DNA from: CAWEFA01 sp963851385
GTDB taxonomy: Bacteria; Bacteroidota; Bacteroidia; Bacteroidales; DTGW01
Length of the DNA stretch: 43,193 bases
NCBI GenBank assembly: GCA_963851385.1
Contig: CAWKPE010000004.1
Span: forward strand, 1-43,193
Direction: 5' to 3'
Positions 36,296 through 43,193 of the stretch are shown here, piece after piece. Numbering within the stretch: position 1 is the first letter of the stretch; each line of letters starts with the position of its first letter. Below the pieces are notes generated by a model. It was given only the letters and a program-made list of their open reading frames with translations. It had not been told where the DNA came from and ran no database searches. The translations under genes were made by a program, and so were the position numbers.

Positions 36296-36345
36296 AGGTT
36301 AGCAGTTGTCAATAAGCTAAGAGCAATATTCATATATGCGCTTTG

Positions 36346-36353
36346 CAAAGGTA
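36346..36353 (-). promoter_or_regulatory. -7 box of ssrA
   Basis: Minus-strand TACCTTTG fits TAnnTTTG ~50 bp upstream of the mature tmRNA 5' end, leaving a ~43-nt leader for RNase P to remove. Confidence 0.45.
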
Positions 36354-36495
36354 CTAAAATTTGGGAGGAGGATAAAAGGTTTTATTTTTTGTAGAAATTA
36401 ATAGGTTTTTGAACGACTATTAAGTTTCCTGTATCCTTTTATTAGTAGTTGTACAAATTCTTTAATATTTTTTTTTGGAATTGATATATTTACTA

Positions 36496-37878
36496 TCATT
36501 CGATTTTTGCAATAAAATAATCGGGAAAATCATTTCTGAATTTGGATTTCATTTTTTCAATCTCTATTGACATAGGATAGTTTTTATTAATTAAAAGAGC
36601 TATATCAAAACATTTCCAACCATAATCCATTAAATAATTGTTGTTATAATAGTCACCAAGGTCTTTATACACATTGGTTATGTAAGGATTTTTTAATATA
36701 ACTTTTTGAAAATAAGGTAATGATTTGTTAAAACCTATATCGGTATAAAAATTAGCTAAAAAAATATTAATGATATATCCTTTTTCATATTTACTTTGAT
36801 CAATACTTTCTAAATCATGGATTGATTTTTTCAATTCTTCTTTGGTATTTTCTGAATTTAATGCATTTACGAAAGTTTTCATATCTGTATTTTTTCCTGC
36901 ATAAACCATTGTTTGTTTAATGGCATCGGCAGTTTGATCGCCACTTTGTAACAAATATTCATAAAGGGTTAATAAGGCATCAAAATATTTTTCCTGCTGA
37001 ATAAATTCTTTATTTTTATTATTACATTCATCTTTACTAATTAAAGAAATATTGCAATTTGATAATTTATAATAAATTTTATTTATTAGTAATTCCAAAG
37101 AATCATTAATAGTTGTATCCGGGTTTAATCCAGTAATAGACATAAGACTTTCCAGAGATTGTTCTTTGTTAGAAGTCTCTAATAACTCATATTTCTCAGT
37201 ATATTGTGAAGCATTATTAGAATAACTAAATTCGATATATTTTGGAATAAATCCGTACTGAACTATCGATTTTATTATTAATGGATGAATATTGGTATTA
37301 TAAATTAAAAATTTTCTAAAAATATTTTTGTATCTAACATCCAATTTGTTTTGCGAATATTCAATTGTAACTGCTTTATCAGTTTTATAGTAATATTCAA
37401 CAGAATTATTGTTCTTCTTCTCAATGATATCTGGTTTAAGTTTATTGGGCTTATCTTCAATGACAAATAACGATTCTAGTCCAAATAATCCGACAAATGC
37501 ATCATTTAACCCGCCTGCTTTTGACCCGTCCAATAAATATTTTCTGTTTTGAAATTCTGCTTCACGGTAATTAATAATACTAAATAATGAAACAATATCA
37601 TATTTACCTTCTTTTAAAGTTGTTACTTTTTCAGAATTGAAATCGTAAATTATTCTTAATTGAGAAGAAGTATCTTGCGTAATCATAAATCCGTCATCGT
37701 ACAAAATAAATTTTTGAATGTTTATATAACTTTCAGAAATAACCTTATTGTTTTGAGATATATTTTCATAACTTTTATCCTGTTTAACATCTTTTGTTAC
37801 TTTATAAGTAAAAGAGATATTTAAACCAAATATGTTAATGTTTGAAATTATCAGAATTATAACAATTATTTGCTTCAT
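36496..37878 (-). CDS. secreted protein with C-terminal TPR-like helices
   Basis: 460 residues. Signal peptide MKQIIVIILIISNINIFGLN. Residues ~20-250 are beta-rich (ISFTYKVTKD..., somewhat like GLPGLI-type periplasmic proteins), then ~280-460 are helical; the last ~90 residues have TPR-like spacing (SLPYFQKVILKNPYITNVYKDLGDYYNN). No family is assigned with certainty. No catalytic motif. It stands alone, 200 bp beyond the ssrA 5' end. Confidence 0.65.
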   Translation of the reverse strand: MKQIIVIILIISNINIFGLNISFTYKVTKDVKQDKSYENISQNNKVISESYINIQKFILYDDGFMITQDTSSQLRIIYDFNSEKVTTLKEGKYDIVSLFSIINYREAEFQNRKYLLDGSKAGGLNDAFVGLFGLESLFVIEDKPNKLKPDIIEKKNNNSVEYYYKTDKAVTIEYSQNKLDVRYKNIFRKFLIYNTNIHPLIIKSIVQYGFIPKYIEFSYSNNASQYTEKYELLETSNKEQSLESLMSITGLNPDTTINDSLELLINKIYYKLSNCNISLISKDECNNKNKEFIQQEKYFDALLTLYEYLLQSGDQTADAIKQTMVYAGKNTDMKTFVNALNSENTKEELKKSIHDLESIDQSKYEKGYIINIFLANFYTDIGFNKSLPYFQKVILKNPYITNVYKDLGDYYNNNYLMDYGWKCFDIALLINKNYPMSIEIEKMKSKFRNDFPDYFIAKIE

Positions 37879-38297
37879 GATTTTGCTTTACTATAAATTT
37901 GGTTTTAAGCCAAGTTAAATAAATGAAACACAAAACATCTTACAATTCATAAATCTGAAGTAAACCAGCAGCTAATTACTTATTGATTTTAACCTAGCAA
38001 TAACTGCAATCTAATTTACGAAAAAAAAACCAGGAAAACGCTACCTGTCACAACAATTATTAGAGTAACTGATTATATGATGTTGAGAAGTTCTAATAAA
38101 GGTCAATTAAATTCTATAAATACTCAATAGTATATTTCAAAACTTAATTAAACTTTATTACTTTTTATCCCATTCGAAAAAGGAAAGAACAAAATGAATA
38201 ATAAAAAGATTGAAGAATTAATCGGTTTGAAAACATACTATATCAACCTCCTTTCCTAATATTCTATTGTTTTTCTACCTTAGTTACTATAATATTT
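37879..38297. other. 419-bp gap without recognisable features
   Basis: AT-rich sequence between two leftward genes. I see no ORF with a credible start, no tRNA, no clear -7 box for the downstream gene and no strong hairpin. Confidence 0.5.
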
Positions 38298-39449
38298 TTA
38301 TTTTGAAAATATTTTTGAGACTTTTCTAATTAGCGGATCTTTTAATACAATTGCGCTCTCAGGACACAATTCCTGGCAACAATAACACCTGATGCATTTG
38401 TCATAGTTATAAGTCGGAACTTTCAGATGATCCCCATCGAACCAATTGACTGCTTTACCTTCGACGGGGCAACTATTTACGCAAGTTCCACATTTGGTGC
38501 ATTTTTCAAAAATTATTACAGGCTTTGGAACCAAATGGTTGTTCAGAAACTGAATAATTTTTTTCTTATTTGTTATTCTCACAGGAGTGCGGTCTACAAC
38601 AAAGTCAGTATTGATAAAGCTTTTTTGTTCATCTCCTAAAATTTCTATTTCTTCTTCGAAATAAGTGCCTGTGCCAGTTTCGCTGGCAATTATTGTTGTT
38701 GGTACAAGAACAGGATTAAGATCAATTAGCCTGCAAGCAGTTGCATCGAGTGCTACCGGATCGGTTGAAAACAGCAAAACATTCATGGGCTTTGGAGTAC
38801 CGCCACGTGGGCCATTGCCTTCCATTGCAATAATACCATCCAAAATATAAAGCCGGGGGTTAATAAAATTGTTTAAATCGACAATCATTTTTGCAAAATC
38901 TATAGCCGTTGGAAGCTTAACATGAAACTCAGCTTTTCTCATTCCAACAACACAACCGAACTGGTTTTTAATGCAACCTGTAAACTTTTCAAGCCCATGC
39001 GTTTTCAATTTAGGAAGGCTAATTAAACCATCGGATTCCAGAACTCCGTTAGCTATAAAGAATTTCTTATTTTGTTTTCCGGTTTCAAAAAAAATTTCCT
39101 TGCCTTCTTTGAAATCGGCCAATTCAATATTTATTTCTTCCGCGACATCTGTAAGGCCAGCTTTTTTTGCAGTTGCGAATGGTGTACCGAAACCTGGAGA
39201 ATCTCCATAACTGATTATTGCACCTTCATTGGCAAACAATTCAGCAACAGCCCAGAAAACTGAAGGGTGCGTAGTGACACATTTTTCAGGTATATCACCG
39301 GCAAGTAAGTTAACTTTTAAAACAATTTTTTCACCACTCTTTACAAAATTTCCAGCTCCTCCAATAAGTTCGATACCTCTCGAAACAGCTTGCCTTACTT
39401 CACTTAAATCATAAGAATTACAACGAACAAGAGCTACTTTACTTTTCAT
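38298..39449 (-). CDS. DUF362 protein with two C-terminal 4Fe-4S clusters
   Basis: 383 residues from ATG 39449. DUF362 domain at ~1-300, with KVNLLAGDIPEKCVTTHP near 45-62 and GDSPGFG at ~102-108. The tail has two ferredoxin motifs, CTKCGTCVNSCP and CIRCYCCQELCP, both complete CxxCxxCxxxCP. No signal peptide, so cytoplasmic iron-sulfur protein. Electron-transfer role is likely; the substrate is unknown. Single-gene unit. Confidence 0.88.
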   Translation of the reverse strand: MKSKVALVRCNSYDLSEVRQAVSRGIELIGGAGNFVKSGEKIVLKVNLLAGDIPEKCVTTHPSVFWAVAELFANEGAIISYGDSPGFGTPFATAKKAGLTDVAEEINIELADFKEGKEIFFETGKQNKKFFIANGVLESDGLISLPKLKTHGLEKFTGCIKNQFGCVVGMRKAEFHVKLPTAIDFAKMIVDLNNFINPRLYILDGIIAMEGNGPRGGTPKPMNVLLFSTDPVALDATACRLIDLNPVLVPTTIIASETGTGTYFEEEIEILGDEQKSFINTDFVVDRTPVRITNKKKIIQFLNNHLVPKPVIIFEKCTKCGTCVNSCPVEGKAVNWFDGDHLKVPTYNYDKCIRCYCCQELCPESAIVLKDPLIRKVSKIFSK

Positions 39450-39499
39450 TTAATGCCATTTCTGTTGTTTTATTCCTGAATAGCTTAAAAAATGTATTT

Positions 39500-39507
39500 C
39501 AAAAGTA
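39500..39507 (-). promoter_or_regulatory. -7 box of the DUF362 gene
   Basis: Minus-strand TACTTTTG fits TAnnTTTG ~50 bp upstream of the ATG. The 206-bp region to 39655 also serves the divergent phosphoesterase gene, for which I found no clear box. Confidence 0.45.
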
Positions 39508-39655
39508 CTAAAAATCGAGACCAACTAAAATCTACATTATTTATAAATTTGAAATTGAAAAATAATAAAATGGATTCTGAGTTATTCCTAACGCAGAATA
39601 TTGCATTTTTAGATATTTTTTGCTAGTTTACATTGAATTATTATTAATTATTTAT

Positions 39656-40909
39656 ATGTTCATCCGTTTTCTGATTATCATAGCAACATTTGTAATTGTT
39701 GACATTTACATTTTCCAGGCTGTAAAAACTATTACATCCGGAATGAATTACTCTTGGAGACGCTTCCTTCGGTGTAGTTACTGGATAATTGACTTTACTC
39801 TTGCAGGAGTCATTGTGTATTTTACAACTATCGGAAAATTTAACATGAATCATTCAAAAGTTGAGTCTTACCTGATTGGGATGATGTTTGTTTCACTTAT
39901 CCCTAAATTAATTATCGCGCCCATTTTACTGATCGAAGATATTTTTCGGATTTTTAATGCCATAATAAAAATTTTTATTAGAATTTTTAACTCCAGTCAG
40001 TTCAAGCATAATCCGTTGATGGATGATAGAAGGAAATTTGTCAGCCAGATAGCACTTGGTGTTGCTTTTGTTCCTTTTGCAGGATTGATTCACGGAATGA
40101 TAAAAGGAAAATATAATTACAAAATTCACCGTGTAACTTTATCATTTAAAGACCTTCCGGAAGCTTTTCACGATTTTACGATAACGCAATTGTCGGATAT
40201 CCATTCCGGAAGTTTTGATGATCCCGGTGAAGTATTACGGGGTGTTGAGCTTGCGAACAGCCAAAATAGCGACATTCTTTTCTTTACCGGCGATTTTGTA
40301 AATGCCAGGGCAGTAGAAATGAACCCTTGGATAGATACTTTTTCAAAACTTCATGCACCATTTGGAAAATTTTCGATTTTGGGTAATCACGATTATGGAG
40401 ATTATGTAAGATGGAAATGTAAAGAAGACAAAATTAAGAATCTCGAACAATTAAAAGCAATTGAAAAAGAACTGGGTTTTCGTCTTCTTCTGAATGAAAA
40501 CCTTAAAATTGAAAAGGAAGGTCAAAGCATAACCCTAATTGGAGTAGAAAATTGGGGTAAACTTGGTTTTCACAGGTACGGTAATTTAAATAAGGCTTTG
40601 ACCGGGGTAGATGATAAAAGCTTTAAAATACTCCTTTCCCATGATCCATCTTATTGGGATGCAGAAATTCTGAAGCATCAGCAGCATATACACCTAACAC
40701 TTTCGGGACATACGCATGGTATGCAGTTTGGTGTGGAAATACCCGGATATAAATGGAGTCCTGTACAATATTTGTACCCAGAGTGGGCAGGATTGTACGA
40801 AAAGCAAAACAAGTTTATTTATGTAAACAGGGGTTTTGGTTTTATCGGTTATCCCGGACGAGTAGGTATATATCCTGAAATAACTGTTATTACTCTACAA
40901 AAGGCTTAA
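39656..40909 (+). CDS. membrane-anchored metallophosphoesterase
   Basis: 417 residues from ATG 39656 (MFIRFLIIIATFVIVDIYIF). A longer frame uses TTG at 39620. Four hydrophobic helices at ~1-150 are followed by the calcineurin-like domain: SDIHSG, FFTGDFVNA, LGNHDYGDY, LLSHDP and SGHTHGMQFG supply the five metal-binding motifs in order. This is the YkuE/LpxG-like type common in Bacteroidetes; a role in lipid or cell-envelope phosphate removal is possible. Confidence 0.9.
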   Translation: MFIRFLIIIATFVIVDIYIFQAVKTITSGMNYSWRRFLRCSYWIIDFTLAGVIVYFTTIGKFNMNHSKVESYLIGMMFVSLIPKLIIAPILLIEDIFRIFNAIIKIFIRIFNSSQFKHNPLMDDRRKFVSQIALGVAFVPFAGLIHGMIKGKYNYKIHRVTLSFKDLPEAFHDFTITQLSDIHSGSFDDPGEVLRGVELANSQNSDILFFTGDFVNARAVEMNPWIDTFSKLHAPFGKFSILGNHDYGDYVRWKCKEDKIKNLEQLKAIEKELGFRLLLNENLKIEKEGQSITLIGVENWGKLGFHRYGNLNKALTGVDDKSFKILLSHDPSYWDAEILKHQQHIHLTLSGHTHGMQFGVEIPGYKWSPVQYLYPEWAGLYEKQNKFIYVNRGFGFIGYPGRVGIYPEITVITLQKA

Positions 40910-40928
40910 AATATAAATAAATGTAACT

Positions 40929-41003
40929 ATGAAAAAATTTTTATTAATTGCTTTACTTTTTATTCTTATTATTATAATAAATTTTATAAATATCATTAGT
41001 TAA
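40929..41003 (+). CDS. possible 24-residue single-helix membrane peptide
   Basis: ATG 40929 opens MKKFLLIALLFILIIII and ends NFINIIS, TAA. Two lysines then a long hydrophobic run, a complete mini transmembrane helix. It lies 19 bp after the phosphoesterase stop on the same strand. There is no strong ribosome-binding site. A chance frame in AT-rich DNA is quite possible. Confidence 0.3.
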   Translation: MKKFLLIALLFILIIIINFINIIS

Positions 41004-41147
41004 TAGTTATATTACTATATGAAAAACCGGATAAAAATAATTTGTAAACTAAGCAGCATTATTTCATATAGCTTTTTTTGTAGCAATTCATATATGGCAT
41101 ATAATTTATTTTCTTAAACATTCTGAAAATATTTTAAATATAAAACC

Positions 41148-41154
41148 AGGAGGA
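41148..41154 (+). promoter_or_regulatory. strong Shine-Dalgarno site of the aldo/keto reductase gene
   Basis: AGGAGGA 6 bp before the ATG at 41161. Such a complete site is unusual in Bacteroidetes, whose genes mostly lack strong Shine-Dalgarno sequences; it fixes the start. Confidence 0.7.
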
Positions 41155-41160
41155 TACTCT

Positions 41161-42306
41161 ATGCTTTACAGACAACTTAGCAAAACAGGGATTGATCTTT
41201 CGATACTGGGATTCGGGTGTATGCGACTCCCAACTATTGACAAAAAACCTGAAAAGATAAACTATCCGGAAGCAACCCGGTTGCTCCGTTATGCTATAGA
41301 TCAAGGCATCAACTATATTGATACTGCTTATTTTTATCACGCTGCAGTCTTTGGTCAACGTGGGGAAAGCGAGTCCTTCGTAGGTGAAGCACTATCAGGA
41401 GGATGGAGAAAAAAGGTTCATCTGGCAACCAAGATGCCGCTTTTTTTAGTCAGGCAGCGTGAACAGATGGATTCGTTTCTTAAAGAACAGCTAGAAAGAT
41501 TGAAAACGGATTATTTAGACTTCTATCTCCTGCATGGTCTTAATGGTGAAACCTGGAACAGGATTCGGGATATTGGTGTACGTGAGTTTCTGGATAAAAA
41601 GAAAGCTGAAGGAAAAATCAAGTTTCCTGCTTTTTCATTTCATGGAAAAGCTGAAGATTTCATCCGGATTTGCGACGAATATGACTGGACGTTTGCGCAG
41701 ATACAGTACAACTACATGGATATAGATTTTCAAGCAGGGTATAAGGGCCTAAAATATGCAGCTGATAAAGGAATAGGGATCGTGGTGATGGAGCCATTAA
41801 AAGGAGGTAAACTTGCGCAGAACCTTCCTGCGGAAATGATGTCTGTCTTCAATAAATCTGAAGTTAAAAGAAGTCCTGCAGAATGGGCATTGCGCTTCGT
41901 CTGGAACGAGGCCGGTGTATCAAGCCTTCTGTCAGGCATGAACAACATGGAGCAAGTAGTAGAAAACATCAGTGTTTCTAATGACGGAATTGCGAATTCA
42001 CTCAGCAAAGATGAATTATTGATGTATGACACATTACGAAATGCAATGGGTAAAAAATTAAAAGCAGATTGTACTGCTTGCTTATATTGTATGCCATGCG
42101 CATCCGGGGTTGATATCCCTGACGTATTGTCTGCTCTGAATAATGCTGCCATTTGGAATGATCCGAACCCATGGATGACTGGATACACCAGCATAGGTGG
42201 CAAAGCTGGCAAATGCACTGAATGTAAAGCATGTGAAGAAGTATGTCCTCAAGAGCTTCCGATATCATCTCTTATGAAAGAAGCGATTTCAATATTCAAG
42301 GAATAA
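41161..42306 (+). CDS. aldo/keto reductase with C-terminal 4Fe-4S ferredoxin domain
   Basis: 381 residues. The AKR barrel occupies ~1-290: LGFGCMRLP at 16-24, the catalytic tetrad Asp54 and Tyr59 (YIDTAYFYH), Lys91 (ATKMP) and the His of LLHGL near 125. The tail has CTACLYCMPC and CTECKACEEVCP, two iron-sulfur binding sets. This is the family of Fe-S-fused AKRs common in anaerobes; the substrate is unknown. An NAD(P)H/ferredoxin link is likely. Confidence 0.92.
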   Translation: MLYRQLSKTGIDLSILGFGCMRLPTIDKKPEKINYPEATRLLRYAIDQGINYIDTAYFYHAAVFGQRGESESFVGEALSGGWRKKVHLATKMPLFLVRQREQMDSFLKEQLERLKTDYLDFYLLHGLNGETWNRIRDIGVREFLDKKKAEGKIKFPAFSFHGKAEDFIRICDEYDWTFAQIQYNYMDIDFQAGYKGLKYAADKGIGIVVMEPLKGGKLAQNLPAEMMSVFNKSEVKRSPAEWALRFVWNEAGVSSLLSGMNNMEQVVENISVSNDGIANSLSKDELLMYDTLRNAMGKKLKADCTACLYCMPCASGVDIPDVLSALNNAAIWNDPNPWMTGYTSIGGKAGKCTECKACEEVCPQELPISSLMKEAISIFKE

Positions 42307-42418
42307 GATAATAGTTTTTATAAAATCAAATTAATTTGTTACCAATATTATGTCTGCTTTGAAGTGGTTGAATAATAAAATTAAATATTGTATCTTACAA
42401 TTTGAAAAGATTATAAAA

Positions 42419-42577
42419 ATGAAAACGAACAAATTTTCTTATTTTTTTACATTCATAATAATATTGGCTTCTTGTAATAAACCACAATTTAAAGGAACTA
42501 TTTATTGCAGGATTGGAAATGATAATAGAGTTAAAACAAATTATGAATATTACAAAATATCAAACTTCAGATACTGA
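42419..42577 (+). CDS. short lipoprotein, possibly truncated
   Basis: 52 residues from ATG 42419 (MKTNKFSYFFTFIIILASC); the lipobox LASC makes Cys19 the lipidation site. A longer in-frame ATG at 42350 would bury the signal. After the Cys only ~33 residues follow, ending YYKISNFRY. Another frame at 42547-42630 reads NITKYQTSDTEIAKKIKK..., so a frameshifted longer gene is possible. Function is unknown. Confidence 0.5.
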   Translation: MKTNKFSYFFTFIIILASCNKPQFKGTIYCRIGNDNRVKTNYEYYKISNFRY

Positions 42578-42792
42578 AATTGCGAAAAAAATAAAAAAAA
42601 CTTATTTTGAATTATTGTTTTGGACAAAATGAAAAATAATTTTCAGCTGTTTTCTGGTTATACTAAATATGGAATTTGAACATTTTTATAAATTATTATG
42701 CTATGTCGTTTAATTTAGGAACGAAACACCCTTCGACAAGCTGCAAATGATACTATTGATTACTTATCACTAACATAAGTAAAAAAAGAATG

Positions 42793-42886
42793 ATGAATAA
42801 AGAACACCGAATGCCGAATCCCGATGCTTCGGGATGAAGTAAATCAAATACTTCGACATTCATAGTTCCTTGTTCGATATTCGAAA
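42793..42886. repeat. palindromic intergenic repeat with internal hairpin
   Basis: The left arm GAATAAAGAACACCGAATGCC pairs imperfectly with the right arm CGACATTCATAGTTCCTTGT...TTC. Between them is the perfect hairpin TCCCGATGCTTCGGGA (42819-42834). This type of palindrome recurs in Bacteroidetes intergenic DNA. The gap 42578-43193 holds no gene I can support. Confidence 0.55.
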
Positions 42887-42965
42887 TTTTCTTAATTGGC
42901 ATTTTAGAACCAATTTCCTTGAAGAAAAATGAAGTATCAGAATATTTTTAAATCAGATAAAATGT

Positions 42966-43082
42966 TTTAACCGCAAAGTGCGCAATGAAGCGCAAAGTAC
43001 GCTGAGTTATATGTGCATGTATTAAAATATTTTCGTTCTTTGCGGTTCGTCACGACGAACTTCGCGGCCTTTGCGGTTAGTT
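42966..43082. repeat. inverted repeat with TTAACCGCAAAG ends
   Basis: TTAACCGCAAAG at the left and CTTTGCGGTTAG at the right form the ends. The inside has repeated CGCAAAG blocks and a small hairpin GTTCGT-CACG-ACGAAC (43045-43060). It is GC-richer than the surroundings. It may be a mobile mini-repeat; nothing is encoded. Confidence 0.55.
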
Positions 43083-43193
43083 TTTTAATTAGTCAAAATT
43101 TTTCACTTTTTGGCATAACTTCTCTTAGCCTGTAAAGTTATTATCAATCATTTTCTCCTATTATTTGAAGGCGTTTGAATGTTTTGCTTAACC

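Noticed and set aside
41019..41117. Small ORF (MKNRIKIICKLSSIISY...) between the phosphoesterase and the aldo/keto reductase
   Set aside because: No ribosome-binding site, no clear membrane or signal pattern, and AT-rich chance frames are common here.
42002..42268. Minus-strand ORF opposite the aldo/keto reductase
   Set aside because: Overlaps conserved iron-sulfur coding sequence; composition is that of an antisense shadow.

Overview
The window looks like a Bacteroidetes (probably Bacteroidales) chromosome fragment, most likely a metagenomic contig. It is AT-rich, and several genes have the Bacteroidetes -7 promoter motif TAnnTTTG. It has a type IX secretion sorting domain protein, a Reg_prop propeller protein, the Bacteroidetes MoxR/DUF58/DUF4350/DUF4129/SpoIIM/RDD cluster, and a tmRNA whose tag reads GENNYALAA. 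TGA is a normal stop here (MoxR gene), so the code is standard. The first ~52 bases are not part of this genome: they are GC-rich and read as the DHH motif of a proteobacterial-type RecJ, so the left edge is probably a chimeric join.

Layout. 53-3335: divergent lysyl-phosphatidylglycerol synthase/flippase (mprF, cut by the contig end) and a VirJ/AcvB-type hydrolase. 3509-4417: PKD-domain lipoprotein. 4951-10705: a TolC / membrane-fusion / RND (HAE1) efflux operon in which all three genes are broken by frameshifts, six in total. 10949-12626: two secreted proteins, one with a T9SS sorting domain. 12898-20226: an intact membrane/AAA cluster (DUF58, MoxR, DUF4350, DUF4129, SpoIIM, then divergent RDD, and DUF805).

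20475-35927 is best read as accessory DNA inserted at the 3' end of ssrA. Three direct repeats of the tmRNA acceptor/T-arm end lie at 20475, 25867 and 35906. The last belongs to the intact tmRNA gene (35907-36295, minus). The last two repeats also share ~105 bp of flanking sequence, as expected for two related tandem islands. No integrase is present. Segment 1 holds a HepT/MntA toxin-antitoxin pair (antitoxin frameshifted) and a giant propeller protein (nonsense TGA near its end). Segment 2 holds an AAA/DUF4143 ATPase, an AbiL-type RloA/RloB defence pair followed directly by an odd class II tRNA-like gene with its own terminator, and an arsenic operon (arsP, broken four-helix-bundle gene, arsR, arsE, arsF, frameshifted arsG, DGC protein, arsC, acr3) covering inorganic and organic arsenicals. 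A dispersed hairpin repeat family was found only inside this interval.

36496-43193 returns to ordinary sequence: a secreted TPR-like protein, a DUF362/ferredoxin protein, a membrane metallophosphoesterase, an aldo/keto reductase with a ferredoxin tail, a short lipoprotein, and two palindromic repeats at the right end.

The most interesting candidates are the RloA-RloB-tRNA-like unit with a palindrome over its promoter, and the tandem ssrA-inserted islands. The many small indels may be real decay or sequence error. They are strongly clustered in the efflux operon and absent from the neighbouring ~9 kb, which favours real decay there.
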